64,000 bases of DNA. Source: Bombus terrestris (Eukaryota; Arthropoda; Insecta; Hymenoptera; Apidae). Below are positions 28,751-44,110 of this stretch, one piece after another; within the stretch, counting starts at the first letter, position 1, and each line of letters begins with the position of its first letter. The notes beneath the pieces were generated by a model, which saw only the letters and a list, made by a program, of their open reading frames with translations, was not told the DNA's origin and did not search any database. Both the position numbers and the translations under genes were made by a program. The stretch spans positions 1 to 64,000 of the forward strand of contig NW_025963588.1 of the NCBI RefSeq assembly GCF_910591885.1, read 5' to 3'.

Positions 28751-30180
28751 ACGTGGGACAACGTGGGACAACGTGGGACAACGTGGGACAACGTGGGACA
28801 ACGTGGGACAACGTGGGACAACGTGGGACAACGTGGGACAACGTGGGACAACGTGGGACACCGTTGGGCATCGTTGGACACCGTGGGACAACGTGGGACA
28901 CCGTTGGGCATCGTTGGACACCGTGGGACAACGTGGGACACCGTTGGACAACGTGGGACATCGTTGGACATCGTTGGACATCGTTGGACACCGTTGGACA
29001 CCGTTGGACACCGTTGGACACCGTTGGACACCGTGGGACAACGTGGGACAACGTGGGACAACGTGGGAAACCATGGAACAACGTGGGACAACGTGGGACA
29101 ACGTGGGACAACGTGGGACAACGTGGGACACCGTTGGACATCGTTGGACAACGTGGGACAACGTGGGACAACGTGGGACAACGTGGGACAACGTGGGACA
29201 ACGTGGGACACCGTTGGACACCGTGGGACACCGTTGGACACCGTTGGACATCGTGGGACACCGTGGGACAACGTGGGACAACGTGGGACAACGTGGGACA
29301 ACGTGGGACAACGTGGGACAACGTGGGACAACGTGGGACATCGTGGGACAACGTGGGACAACGTGGGACAACGTGGGACAACGTGGGACAACGTGGGACA
29401 CCGTTGGACAACGTGGGACACCGTTGGACATCGTTGGACACCGTGGGACAACGTGGGACAACGTGGGACAACGTGGGACACCGTTGGACACCGTTGGACA
29501 TCGTTGGACATCGTTGGACATCGTGGGACACCGTTGGACATCGTTGGACACCGTTGGACATCGTTGGACACCGTGGGACAACGTGGGACAACGTGGGACA
29601 ACGTGGGACAACGTGGGACAACGTGGGACAACGTGGGACAACGTGGGACAACGTGGGACAACGTGGGACAACGTGGGACAACGTGGGACAACGTGGGACA
29701 ACGTGGGACACCGTTGGACATCGTTGGACACCGTGGGACAACGTGGGACAACGTGGGACAACGTGGGAAACCATGGAACAACGTGGGACAACGTGGGACA
29801 ACGTGGGACAACGTGGGACAACGTGGGACACCGTTGGACATCGTTGGACACCGTGGGACAACGTGGGACAACGTGGGACAACGTGGGACACCGTTGGACA
29901 CCGTGGGACACCGTGGGACAACGTGGGACAACGTGGGACAACGTGGGACAACGTGGGACAACGTGGGACAACGTGGGACAACGTGGGACAACGTGGGACA
30001 ACGTGGGACACCGTTGGACACCGTGGGACACCGTTGGACAACGTGGGACAACGTGGGACAACGTGGGACAACGTGGGACAACGTGGGACACCGTTGGACA
30101 CCGTGGGACACCGTTGGACACCGTTGGACATCGTTGGACACCGTGGGACAACGTGGGACAACGTGGGACAACGTGGGAAA

Positions 30181-30710
30181 CCATGGAACAACGTGGGACA
30201 ACGTGGGACAACGTGGGACAACGTGGGACAACGTGGGACACCGTTGGACATCGTTGGACACCGTGGGACAACGTGGGACAACGTGGGACACCGTTGGACA
30301 CCGTTGGACATCGTTGGACACCGTTGGACACCGTGGGACAACGTGGGACAACGTGGGACAACGTGGGACAACGTGGGACAACGTAGGACAACGTGGGACA
30401 ACGTGGGACACCGTTGGACACCGTGGGACACCGTTGGACACCGTTGGACATCGTTGGACACCGTGGGACAACGTGGGACAACGTGGGACAACGTGGGAAA
30501 CCATGGAACAACGTGGGACAACGTGGGACAACGCGGGACAACGTGGGACAACGTGGGACACCGTTGGACATCGTTGGACACCGTGGGACAACGTGGGACA
30601 ACGTGGGACACCGTTGGACACCGTTGGACATCGTTGGACACCGTTGGACACCGTGGGACAACGTGGGACAACGTGGGACAACGTGGGACAACGTGGGACA
30701 ACGTAGGACA
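30181..30710. repeat. 320-bp tandem duplication (pair 2)
   Basis: CCATGG at 30181 and 30501 and ACGTAGG at 30381 and 30701 both step by 320 bp, so a whole CCATGG-200-ACGTAGG cassette is duplicated in tandem. The second copy carries an ACGCGGG unit at 30531 that the first lacks. Confidence 0.82.
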
Positions 30711-33610
30711 ACGTGGGACAACGTGGGACACCGTTGGACATCGTTGGACAACGTGGGACATCGTGGGACAACGTGGGACAACGTGGGACAACGTGGGACA
30801 ACGTGGGACACCGTTGGACACCGTGGGACACCGTTGGACACCGTTGGACACCGTGGGACACCGTGGGACAACGTGGGACCACGTGGGACAACGTGGAACA
30901 ACGTGGGACAACGTGGGACAACGTGGGACAACGTGGGACAACGTGGGACACCGTTGGGCATCGTTGGACACCGTGGGACAACGTGGGACACCGTTGGACA
31001 ACGTGGGACATCGTTGGACATCGTTGGACATCGTTGGACACCGTTGGACACCGTTGGACACCGTTGGACACCGTTGGACATCGGTGGACATCGTGGGACA
31101 CCGTTGGACACCGTTGGACATCGTTGGACACCGTTGGACACCGTGGGACAACGTGGGACAACGTGGGACAACGTGGGACAACGTGGGACAACGTGGGACA
31201 ACGTGGGACAACGTGGGACAACGTGGGACACCGTTGGACACCGTGGGACACCGTTGGACAAGGTGGGACAACGTGGGACAACGTGGGACAACGTGGGACA
31301 ACGTGGGACACCGTTGGACACCGTGGGACACCGTTGGACACCGTTGGACATCGTTGGACACCGTGGGACAACGTGGGACAACGTGGGAAACCATGGAACA
31401 ACGTGGGACAACGTGGGACAACGTGGGACAACGTGGGACAACGTGGGACACCGTTGGACACCGTTGGACAACGTGGGACAACGTGGGACAACGTGGGACA
31501 ACGTGGGACACCGTTGGACACCGTGGGACACCGTTGGACAACGTGGGACAACGTGGGACAACGTGGGACAACGTGGGACAACGTGGGACACCGTTGGACA
31601 CCGTGGGACACCGTTGGACACCGTTGGACATCGTTGGACACCGTGGGACAACGTGGGACAACGTGGGACAACGTGGGACAACGTGGGACAACGTGGGACA
31701 ACGTGGGACACCGTGGGACACCGTTGGACACCGCTGGACATCGTTGGACACCGTGGGACAACGTGGGACAACGTGGGACAACGTGGGACAACGTGGGACA
31801 ACGTGGGACAACGTGGGACAACGTGGGACATCGTGGGACAACGTGGGACAACGTGGGACAACGTGGGACAACGTGGGACAACGTGGGACACCGTTGGACA
31901 ACGTGGGACACCGTTGGACATCGTTGGACACCGTGGGACAACGTGGGACAACGTGGGACAACGTGGGACACCGTTGGACACCGTTGGACATCGTTGGACA
32001 TCGTTGGACATCGTGGGACACCGTTGGACATCGTTGGACACCGTTGGACATCGTTGGACACCGTGGGACAACGTGGGACAACGTGGGACAACGTGGGACA
32101 ACGTGGGACAACGTGGGACAACGTGGGACACCGTTGGACATCGTTGGACACCGTGGGACAACGTGGGACAACGTGGGACAACGTGGGAAACCATGGAACA
32201 ACGTGGGACAACGTGGGACAACGTGGGACAACGTGGGACAACGTGGGACACCGTTGGACATCGTTGGACACCGTGGGACAACGTGGGACAACGTGGGACA
32301 CCGTTGGACACCGTTGGACACCGTGGGACACCGTTGGACAACGTGGGACAACGTGGGACAACGTGGGACAACGTGGGACAACGTGGGACAACGTAGGACA
32401 ACGTGGGACAACGTGGGACACCGTTGGACATCGTTGGACAACGTGGGACATCGTGGGACAACGTGGGACAACGTGGGACGACGTGGGACAACGTGGGACA
32501 CCGTTGGACACCGTGGGACACCGTTGGACACCGTTGGACACCGTGGGACACCGTTGGACACCGTTGGACATCGTTGGACACCGTTGGACACCGTTGGACA
32601 CCGTTGGACACCGTGGGACAACGTGGGACAACGTGGCACAACGTGGGACAACGTGGGACAACGTGGGACAACGTGGGACAACGTGGGACAACGTGGGACA
32701 ACGTGGGACAACGTGGGACAACGTGGGACAACGTGGGACAACGTGGGACAACGTGGGACAACGTGGGACACCGTTGGACACCGTGGGACACCGTTGGACA
32801 ACGTGGGACAACGTGGGACAACGTGGGACAACGTGGGACAACGTGGGACACCGTTGGACACCGTGGGACACCGTTGGACACCGTTGGACATCGTTGGACA
32901 CCGTGGGACAACGTGGGACAACGTGGGATACCATGGAACAACGTGGGACAACGTGGGACAACGTGGGACAACGTGGGACAACGTGGGACACCGTTGGACA
33001 TCGTTGGACACCGTGGGACAACGTGGGACAACGTGGGACAACGTGGGACACCGTTGGACACCGTGGGACACCGTTGGACAACGTGGGACAACGTGGGACA
33101 ACGTGGGACAACGTGGGACACCGTTGGACATCGTTGGACACCGTGGGACAACGTGGGACAACGTGGGACAACGTGGGAAACCATGGAACAACGTGGGACA
33201 ACGTGGGACAACGTGGGACAACGTGGGACAACGTGGGACACCGTTGGACATCGTGGGACACCGTGGGACAACGTGGGACAACGTGGGACAACGTGGGACA
33301 ACGTGGGACAACGTGGGACAACGTGGGACACCGTTGGACATCGTGGGACACCGTGGGACACCGTTGGACAACGTGGGACAACGTGGGACAACGTGGGACA
33401 ACGTGGGACAACGTGGGACAACGTGGGACAACGTGGGACAACGTGGGACACCGTTGGACACCGTGGGACACCGTTGGACAACGTGGGACAACGTGGGACA
33501 ACGTGGGACAACGTGGGACAACGTGGGACACCGTTGGACACCGTGGGACACCGTTGGACACCGTTGGACATCGTTGGACACCGTGGGACAACGTGGGACA
33601 ACGTGGGACA

Positions 33611-34700
33611 ACGTGGGAAACCATGGAACAACGTGGGACAACGTGGGACAACGTGGGACAACGTGGGACACCGTTGGACATCGTTGGACAACGTGGGACA
33701 TCGTGGGACAACGTGGGACAACGTGGGACAACGTGGGACAACGTGGGACACCGTTGGACACCGTGGGACACCGTTGGACACCGTTGGACACCGTGGGACA
33801 CCGTTGGACACCGTTGGACATCGTTGGACACCGTTGGACACCGTTGGACACCGTTGGACACCGTGGGACAACGTGGGACAACGTGGCACAACGTGGGACA
33901 ACGTGGGACAACGTGGGACAACGTGGGACAACGTGGGACACCGTTGGGCATCGTTGGACACCGTGGGACAACGTGGGACACCGTTGGACAACGTGGGACA
34001 TCGTTGGACATCGTTGGACATCGTTGGACACCGTTGGACACCGTTGGACACCGTTGGACACCGTTGGACATCGGTGGACATCGTGGGACACCGTTGGACA
34101 CCGTTGGACATCGTTGGACACCGTTGGACACCGTGGGACAACGTGGGACAACGTGGGACAACGTGGGACAACGTGGGACAACGTGGGACAACGTGGGACA
34201 ACGTGGGACAACGTGGGACAACGTGGGACACCGTTGGACATCGTTGGACAACGTGGGACATCGTGGGACAACGTGGGACAACGTGGGACAACGTGGGACA
34301 ACGTGGGACACCGTTGGACACCGTGGGACACCGTTGGACACCGTTGGACACCGTGGGACACCGTTGGACACCGTGGGACACCGTTGGACACCGTTGGACA
34401 GCGTTGGACACCGTGGGACAACGTGGGACAACGTGGGACAACGTGGGACAACGTGGGACAACGTGGGACAACGTGGGACAACGTGGGACAACGTGGGACA
34501 ACGTGGGACAACGTGGGACAACGTGGGACAACGTGGGACAACGTGGGACCACGTGGGACAACGTGGGACAACGTGGGACAACGTGGGACAACGTGGGACA
34601 ACGTGGGACAACGTGGGACACCGTTGGGCATCGTTGGACACCGTGGGACAACGTGGGACACCGTTGGACAACGTGGGACATCGTTGGACATCGTTGGACA
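33611..34700. repeat. Diverged fourth relative of the 1.45-kb repeat
   Basis: CCATGG (33621), GGCACA (33881), TTGGGCA (33941), TCGGTGG (34071), GCGTTGG (34401) and GGACC (34541) are in the same order as in 37,611-38,621. The distances agree except for an 80-bp deficit between GGCACA and TTGGGCA and a 10-bp deficit before GCGTTGG. It therefore belongs to the 1.45-kb family but has lost nine units. Confidence 0.75.
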
Positions 34701-35550
34701 TCGTTGGACACCGTTGGACACCGTTGGACACCGTTGGACACCGTTGGACATCGGTGGACATCGTGGGACACCGTTGGACACCGTTGGACATCGTTGGACA
34801 CCGTTGGACACCGTGGGACAACGTGGGACAACGTGGGACAACGTGGGACAACGTGGGACAACGTGGGACAACGTGGGACAACGTGGGACAACGTGGGACA
34901 ACGTGGGACACCGTTGGACACCGTGGGACACCGTTGGACACCGTTGGACATCGTTGGACACCGTGGGACAACGTGGGACAACGTGGGAAACCATGGAACA
35001 ACGTGGGACAACGTGGGACAACGTGGGACAACGTGGGACAACGTGGGACACCGTTGGACATCGTTGGACACCGTGGGACAACGTAGGACAACGTGGGACA
35101 ACGTGGGACACCGTTGGACACCGTGGGACACCGTTGGACAACGTGGGACAACGTGGGACAACGTGGGACAACGTGGGACACCGTTGGACACCGTGGGACA
35201 CCGTTGGACAACGTGGGACAACGTGGGACAACGTGGGACAACGTGGGACAACGTGGGACACCGTTGGACACCGTGGGACACCGTTGGACACCGTTGGACA
35301 TCGTTGGACACCGTGGGACAACGTGGGACAACGTGGGACAACGTGGGAAACCATGGAACAACGTGGGACAACGTGGGACAACGTGGGACAACGTGGGACA
35401 ACGTGGGACACCGTTGGACATCGTTGGACACCGTGGGACAACGTGGGACAACGTGGGACACCGTTGGACACCGTTGGACATCGTTGGACACCGTTGGACA
35501 CCGTGGGACAACGTGGGACAACGTGGGACAACGTGGGACAACGTGGGACA

Positions 35551-37300
35551 ACGTAGGACAACGTGGGACAACGTGGGACACCGTTGGACATCGTTGGACA
35601 ACGTGGGACATCGTGGGACAACGTGGGACAACGTGGGACAACGTGGGACAACGTGGGACAACGTGGGACAACGTGGGACAACGTGGGACCACGTGGGACA
35701 ACGTGGGACAACGTGGGACAACGTGGGACAACGTGGGACAACGTGGGACAACGTGGGACAACGTGGGACAACGTGGGACAACGTGTGAAACCATGGAACA
35801 ACGTGGGACAACGTGGGACAACGTGGGACAACGTGGGACAACGTGGGACACCGATGGACATCGTTGGACACCGTGGGACAACGTGGGACAACGTGGGACA
35901 ACGTGGGACACCGTTGGACACCGTGGGACACCGTGGGACAACGTGGGACAACGTGGGACAACGTGGGACAACGTGGGACAACGTGGGACAACGTGGGACA
36001 ACGTGGGACAACGTGGGACAACGTGGGACACCGTTGGACACCGTGGGACACCGTTGGACAACGTGGGACAACGTGGGACAACGTGGGACAACGTGGGACA
36101 ACGTGGGACACCGTTGGACACCGTGGGACACCGTTGGACACCGTTGGACATCGTTGGACACCGTGGGACAACGTGGGACAACGTGGGACAACGTGGGAAA
36201 CCATGGAACAACGTGGGACAACGTGGGACAACGTGGGACAACGTGGGACAACGTGGGACACCGTTGGACATCGTTGGACACCGTGGGACAACGTGGGACA
36301 ACGTGGGACACCGTTGGACACCGTTGGACATCGTTGGACACCGTTGGACACCGTGGGACACCGTCGGACATCGTTGGACACCGTGGGACAACGTGGGACA
36401 ACGTGGGACAACTTGGGAAACCATGGAACAACGTGGGACAACGTGGGACAACGTGGGACAACGTGGGACAACGTGGGACAACGTGGGACAACATGGGACA
36501 CCGTTGGACAACGTGGGACACCGTTGGACACCGTGGGACACCGTTGGACACCGTCGGACATCGTTGGACACCGTGGGACAACGTGGGACAACGTGGGACA
36601 ACGTGGGAAACCATGGAACAACGTGGGACAACGTGGGACAACGTGGGACAACGTGGGACAACGTGGGACAACGTGGGACACCGTTGGACATCGTTGGACA
36701 CCGTGGGAAAACGTGGGACAACGTGGGACACCGTTGGACACCGTGGGACACCGTTGGACAACGTGGGACAACGTGGGACAACGTGGGACAACATGGGACA
36801 CCGTTGGACACCGTGGGACACCGTTGGACAACGTGGGACAACGTGGGACAACGTGGGACAACGTGGGACAACGTGGGACACCGTTGGACACCGTGGGACA
36901 CCGTTGGACACCGTCGGACATCGTTGGACACCGTGGGACAACGTGGGACAACGTGGGACAACGTGGGAAACCATGGAACAACGTGGGACAACGTGGGACA
37001 ACGTGGGACAACGTGGGACAACGTGGGACAACGTGGGACACCGTTGGACATCGTTGGACACCGTGGGAAAACGTGGGACAACGTGGGACAACGTGGGACA
37101 ACGTGGGACACCGTTGGACATCGTTGGACACCGTTGGACACCGTGGGACAACGTGGGACAACGTGGGACAACGTGGGACAACGTGGGACAACGTGGGACA
37201 ACGTGGGACAACGTGGGACAACGTGGGACATCGTGGGACAACGTGGGACAACGTGGGACACCGTTGGACACCGTGGGACAACGTGGGACAACGTGGGACA
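35551..37300. repeat. Left copy of an 8.56-8.77-kb-offset duplication
   Basis: ACGTAGG (35551), GTGTGAAA (35781) and CCGATGG (35851) match 44111, 44351 and 44421 at offsets 8,560, 8,570 and 8,570. Further in, CCGTCGG (36551, 36911), GGGAAAACG (36701, 37061) and ACATGGG (36791) match 45321, 45681, 45471, 45831 and 45561 at exactly 8,770. Both copies contain an internal 360-bp tandem step. This copy has additional CCGTCGG (36361), GTTGGGAAA (36411) and ACATGGG (36491) variants in a stretch rearranged in the partner. Confidence 0.86.
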
Positions 37301-38680
37301 ACGTGGGACAACGTGGGACAACGTGGGACACCGTTGGACACCGTGGAACACCGTTGGACAACGTGGGACAACGTGGGACAACGTGGGACAACGTGGGACA
37401 ACGTGGGACAACGTGGGACAACGTGGGACAACGTGGGACACCGTTGGACACCGTGGGACACCGTTGGACAACGTGGGACAACGTGGGACAACGTGGGACA
37501 ACGTGGGACAACGTGGGACACCGTTGGACACCGTGGGACACCGTTGGACACCGTTGGACATCGTTGGACACCGTGGGACAACGTGGGACAACGTGGGACA
37601 ACGTGGGAAACCATGGAACAACGTGGGACAACGTGGGACAACGTGGGACAACGTGGGACACCGTGGGACATCGTTGGACAACGTGGGACATCGTGGGACA
37701 ACGTGGGACAACGTGGGACAACGTGGGACAACGTGGGACACCGTTGGACACCGTGGGACACCGTTGGACACCGTTGGACACCGTGGGACACCGTTGGACA
37801 CCGTTGGACATCGTTGGACACCGTTGGACACCGTTGGACACCGTTGGACACCGTGGGACAACGTGGGACAACGTGGCACAACGTGGGACAACGTGGGACA
37901 ACGTGGGACAACGTGGGACAACGTGGGACAACGTGGGACAACGTGGGACAACGTGGGACAACGTGGGACAACGTGGGACAACGTGGGACAACGTGGGACA
38001 ACGTGGGACACCGTTGGGCATCGTTGGACACCGTGGGACAACGTGGGACACCGTTGGACAACGTGGGACATCGTTGGACATCGTTGGACATCGTTGGACA
38101 CCGTTGGACACCGTTGGACACCGTTGGACACCGTTGGACATCGGTGGACATCGTGGGACACCGTTGGACACCGCTGGACATCGTTGGACACCGTTGGACA
38201 CCGTGGGACAACGTGGGACAACGTGGGACAACGTGGGACAACGTGGGACAACGTGGGACAACGTGGGACAACGTGGGACAACGTGGGACAACGTGGGACA
38301 CCGTTGGACATCGTTGGACAACGTGGGACATCGTGGGACAACGTGGGACAACGTGGGACAACGTGGGACAACGTGGGACACCGTTGGACACCGTGGGACA
38401 CCGTTGGACACCGTTGGACACCGTGGGACACCGTTGGACACCGTTGGACATCGTTGGACACCGTTGGACACCGTTGGACAGCGTTGGACACCGTGGGACA
38501 ACGTGGGACAACGTGGCACAACGTGGGACAACGTGGGACAACGTGGGACAACGTGGGACAACGTGGGACAACGTGGGACAACGTGGGACAACGTGGGACA
38601 ACGTGGGACAACGTGGGACAACGTGGGACCACGTGGGACAACGTGGGACAACGTGGGACAACGTGGGACAACGTGGGACA
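37231..38680. repeat. 1,450-bp higher-order repeat, copy 1
   Basis: Landmarks TCGTGGG (37231), CCGTGGAACA (37341), CCATGG (37611), GGCACA (37871), TTGGGCA (38011), TCGGTGG (38141), GCGTTGG (38481) and GGACC (38621) all recur exactly 1,450 bp further on, so copies 1 and 2 are directly adjacent and equal in length. Differences are a handful of substitutions, for example CCGCTGG at 38171 against CCGTTGG at 39621. Copy 1 also matches 42,181-43,191 at an offset of exactly 4,570. Confidence 0.9.
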
Positions 38681-40130
38681 TCGTGGGACAACGTGGGACA
38701 ACGTGGGACACCGTTGGACACCGTGGGACAACGTGGGACAACGTGGGACAACGTGGGACAACGTGGGACAACGTGGGACACCGTTGGACACCGTGGAACA
38801 CCGTTGGACAACGTGGGACAACGTGGGACAACGTGGGACAACGTGGGACAACGTGGGACAACGTGGGACAACGTGGGACAACGTGGGACACCGTTGGACA
38901 CCGTGGGACACCGTTGGACAACGTGGGACAACGTGGGACAACGTGGGACAACGTGGGACAACGTGGGACACCGTTGGACACCGTGGGACACCGTTGGACA
39001 CCGTTGGACATCGTTGGACACCGTGGGACAACGTGGGACAACGTGGGACAACGTGGGAAACCATGGAACAACGTGGGACAACGTGGGACAACGTGGGACA
39101 ACGTGGGACACCGTTGGACACCGTTGGACAACGTGGGACATCGTGGGACAACGTGGGACAACGTGGGACAACGTGGGACAACGTGGGACACCGTTGGACA
39201 CCGTGGGACACCGTTGGACACCGTTGGACACCGTGGGACACCGTTGGACACCGTTGGACATCGTTGGACACCGTTGGACACCGTTGGACACCGTGGGACA
39301 CCGTGGGACAACGTGGGACAACGTGGCACAACGTGGGACAACGTGGGACAACGTGGGACAACGTGGGACAACGTGGGACAACGTGGGACAACGTGGGACA
39401 ACGTGGGACAACGTGGGACAACGTGGGACAACGTGGGACAACGTGGGACAACGTGGGACACCGTTGGGCATCGTTGGACACCGTGGGACAACGTGGGACA
39501 CCGTTGGACAACGTGGGACATCGTTGGACATCGTTGGACATCGTTGGACACCGTTGGACACCGTTGGACACCGTTGGACACCGTTGGACATCGGTGGACA
39601 TCGTGGGACACCGTTGGACACCGTTGGACATCGTTGGACACCGTTGGACACCGTGGGACAACGTGGGACAACGTGGGACAACGTGGGACAACGTGGGACA
39701 ACGTGGGACAACGTGGGACAACGTGGGACAACGTGGGACAACGTGGGACACCGTTGGACATCGTTGGACAACGTGGGACATCGTGGGACAACGTGGGACA
39801 ACGTGGGACAACGTGGGACAACGTGGGACACCGTTGGACACCGTGGGACACCGTTGGACACCGTTGGACACCGTGGGACACCGTTGGACACCGTTGGACA
39901 TCGTTGGACACCGTTGGACACCGTTGGACAGCGTTGGACACCGTGGGACAACGTGGGACAACGTGGCACAACGTGGGACAACGTGGGACAACGTGGGACA
40001 ACGTGGGACAACGTGGGACAACGTGGGACAACGTGGGACAACGTGGGACAACGTGGGACAACGTGGGACAACGTGGGACCACGTGGGACAACGTGGGACA
40101 ACGTGGGACAACGTGGGACAACGTGGGACA
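38681..40130. repeat. 1,450-bp higher-order repeat, copy 2
   Basis: Adjacent, equal-length partner of copy 1. Matching landmarks are 38681, 38791, 39061, 39321, 39461, 39591, 39931 and 40071. It continues into a further related stretch in which a 20-bp pair (CCGTGGG, ACGTGGG) near 40,181 is duplicated relative to 43,291; this explains why the offset to the third copy falls from 3,120 to 3,100 at TCGGTGG 40301/43401. Confidence 0.9.
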
Positions 40131-41040
40131 ACGTGGGACAACGTGGGACACCGTTGGGCATCGTTGGACACCGTGGGACAACGTGGGACACCGTGGGACA
40201 ACGTGGGACACCGTTGGACAACGTGGGACATCGTTGGACATCGTTGGACATCGTTGGACACCGTTGGACACCGTTGGACACCGTTGGACACCGTTGGACA
40301 TCGGTGGACATCGTGGGACACCGTTGGACACCGTTGGACATCGTTGGACACCGTTGGACACCGTGGGACAACGTGGGACAACGTGGGACAACGTGGGACA
40401 ACGTGGGACAACGTGGGACAACGTGGGACAACGTGGGACAACGTGGGACAACGTGGGACACCGTTGGACACCGTGGGACACCGTTGGACACCGTTGGACA
40501 TCGTTGGACACCGTGGGACAACGTGGGACAACGTGGGAAACCATGGAACAACGTGGGACAACGTGGGACAACGTGGGACAACGTGGGACAACGTGGGACA
40601 CCGTTGGACATCGTTGGACACCGTGGGACAACGTGGGACAACGTGGGACAACGTGGGACACCGTTGGACACCGTGGGACACCGTTGGACAACGTGGGACA
40701 ACGTGGGACAACGTGGGACAACGTGGGACACCGTTGGACACCGTGGGACACCGTTGGACAACGTGGGACAACGTGGGACAACGTGGGACAACGTGGGACA
40801 ACGTGGGACACCGTTGGACACCGTGGGACACCGTTGGACACCGTTGGACATCGTTGGACACCGTGGGACAACGTGGGACAACGTGGGACAACGTGGGAAA
40901 CCATGGAACAACGTGGGACAACGTGGGACAACGTGGGACAACGTGGGACAACGTGGGACACCGTTGGACATCGTTGGACACCGTGGGACAACGTGGGACA
41001 ACGTGGGACAACGTGGGACAACGTGGGACAACGTGGGACA

Positions 41041-41830
41041 CCGTTGGACATCGTTGGACAACGTGGGACATCGTGGGACAACGTGGGACAACGTGGGACA
41101 ACGTGGGACAACGTGGGACAACGTGGGACAACGTGGGACAACGTGGGACAACGTTGGACAACGTGGGACACCGTTGGACACCGTGGGACACCGTTGGACA
41201 ACGTGGGACAACGTGGGACAACGTGGGACAACGTGGGACAACGTGGGACAACGTGGGACACCGTTGGACATCGTTGGACACCGTGGGACAACGTGGGACA
41301 ACGTGGGACAACGTGGGACACCGTTGGACACCGTGGGACACCGTTGGACAACGTGGGACAACGTGGGACAACGTGGGACAACGTGGGACACCGTTGGACA
41401 CCGTGGGACACCGTTGGACAACGTGGGACAACGTGGGACAACGTGGGACAACGTGGGACAACGTGGGACACCGTTGGACACCGTGGGACACCGTTGGACA
41501 CCGTTGGACATCGTTGGACACCGTGGGACAACGTGGGACAACGTGGGACAACGTGGGAAACCATGGAACAACGTGGGACAACGTGGGACAACGTGGGACA
41601 ACGTGGGACAACGTGGGACACCGTTGGACATCGTTGGACACCGTGGGACAACGTGGGACAACGTGGGACAACGTAGGACAACGTGGGACAACGTGGGACA
41701 CCGTTGGACATCGTTGGACAACGTGGGACATCGTGGGACAACGTGGGACAACGTGGGACAACGTGGGACAACGTGGGACAACGTGGGACAACGTGGGACA
41801 ACGTGGGACAACGTTGGACAACGTGGGACA
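41041..41830. repeat. 660-bp local tandem duplication
   Basis: A run of CCGTTGG, TCGTTGG, ACGTGGG, TCGTGGG at 41,041 is followed by the rare ACGTTGG unit at 41151; the same arrangement recurs at 41,701 and 41811, a step of 660 bp. ACGTAGG at 41671 lies just before the second copy. The equivalent place before the first copy (41,011) has the ordinary ACGTGGG, whereas the paralogue at 44111 has ACGTAGG. The landmark has thus been lost or converted in one member. Confidence 0.75.
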
Positions 41831-42170
41831 CCGTTGGACACCGTGGGACACCGTTGGACAACGTGGGACAACGTGGGACAACGTGGGACAACGTGGGACA
41901 ACGTGGGACACCGTTGGACACCGTGGGACACCGTTGGACACCGTTGGACATCGTTGGACACCGTGGGACAACGTGGGACAACGTGGGACAACGTGGGAAA
42001 CCATGGAACAACGTGGGACAACGTGGGACAACGTGGGACAACGTGGGACAACGTGGGACAACGTGGGACAACGTGGGACAACGTGGGACAACGTGGGACA
42101 ACGTGGGACACCGTTGGACACCGTTGGACATCGTTGGACACCGTGGGACAACGTGGGACAACGTGGGACA

Positions 42171-43270
42171 ACGTGGGAAACCATGGAACAACGTGGGACA
42201 ACGTGGGACAACGTGGGACAACGTGGGACACCGTTGGACATCGTTGGACAACGTGGGACATCGTGGGACAACGTGGGACAACGTGGGACAACGTGGGACA
42301 ACGTGGGACACCGTTGGACACCGTGGGACACCGTTGGACACCGTTGGACACCGTGGGACACCGTTGGACACCGTTGGACATCGTTGGACACCGTTGGACA
42401 CCGTTGGACACCGTTGGACACCGTGGGACAACGTGCGACAACGTGGCACAACGTGGGACAACGTGGGACAACGTGGGACAACGTGGGACAACGTGGGACA
42501 ACGTGGGACAACGTGGGACAACGTGGGACAACGTGGGACAACGTGGGACAACGTGGGACAACGTGGGACAACGTGGGACACCGTTGGGCATCGTTGGACA
42601 CCGTGGGACAACGTGGGACACCGTTGGACAACGTGGGACATCGTTGGACATCGTTGGACATCGTTGGACACCGTTGGACACCGTTGGACACCGTTGGACA
42701 CCGTTGGACATCGGTGGACATCGTGGGACACCGTTGGAGACCGTTGGACATCGTTGGACACCGTTGGACACCGTGGGACAACGTGGGACAACGTGGGACA
42801 ACGTGGGACAACGTGGGACAACGTGGGACAACGTGGGACAACGTGGGACAACGTGGGACAACGTGGGACACCGTTGGACATCGTTGGACAACGTGGGACA
42901 TCGTGGGACAACGTGGGACAACGTGGGACAACGTGGGACAACGTGGGACACCGTTGGACACCGTGGGACACCGTTGGACACCGTTGGACACCGTGGGACA
43001 CCGTTGGACACCGTTGGACATCGTTGGACACCGTTGGACACCGTTGGACAGCGTTGGACACCGTGGGACAACGTGGGACAACGTGGCACAACGTGGGACA
43101 ACGTGGGACAACGTGGGACAACGTGGGACAACGTGGGACAACGTGGGACAACGTGGGACAACGTGGGACAACGTGGGACAACGTGGGACAACGTGGGACC
43201 ACGTGGGACAACGTGGGACAACGTGGGACAACGTGGGACAACGTGGGACAACGTGGGACAACGTGGGACA
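42171..43270. repeat. 1,450-bp family, copy 3
   Basis: CCATGG 42181, GGCACA 42441, TTGGGCA 42581, TCGGTGG 42711, GCGTTGG 43051, GGCACA 43081 and GGACC 43191 are collinear with copies 1 and 2 at offsets of 4,570 and 3,120. Private changes are GTGCGACA at 42431 and TTGGAGA at 42731. Confidence 0.87.
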
Positions 43271-44110
43271 CCGTTGGGCATCGTTGGACACCGTGGGACA
43301 ACGTGGGACACCGTTGGACAACGTGGGACATCGTTGGACATCGTTGGACATCGTTGGACACCGTTGGACACCGTTGGACACCGTTGGACACCGTTGGACA
43401 TCGGTGGACATCGTGGGACACCGTTGGACACCGTTGGACATCGTTGGACACCGTTGGACACCGTGGGACAACGTGGGACAACGTGGGACAACGTGGGACA
43501 ACGTGGGACAACGTGGGACAACGTGGGACAACGTGGGACAACGTGGGACAACGTGGGACACCGTTGGACACCGTGGGACACCGTTGGACACCGTTGGACA
43601 TCGTTGGACACCGTGGGACAACGTGGGACAACGTGGGAAACCATGGAACAACGTGGGACAACGTGGGACAACGTGGGACAACGTGGGACAACGTGGGACA
43701 CCGTTGGACATCGTTGGACACCGTGGGACAACGTGGGACAACGTGGGACAACGTGGGACACCGTTGGACACCGTGGGACACCGTTGGACAACGTGGGACA
43801 ACGTGGGACAACGTGGGACAACGTGGGACACCGTTGGACACCGTGGGACACCGTTGGACAACGTGGGACAACGTGGGACAACGTGGGACAACGTGGGACA
43901 ACGTGGGACACCGTTGGACACCGTGGGACACCGTTGGACACCGTTGGACATCGTTGGACACCGTGGGACAACGTGGGACAACGTGGGACAACGTGGGAAA
44001 CCATGGAACAACGTGGGACAACGTGGGACAACGTGGGACAACGTGGGACAACGTGGGACACCGTTGGACATCGTTGGACACCGTGGGACAACGTGGGACA
44101 ACGTGGGACA

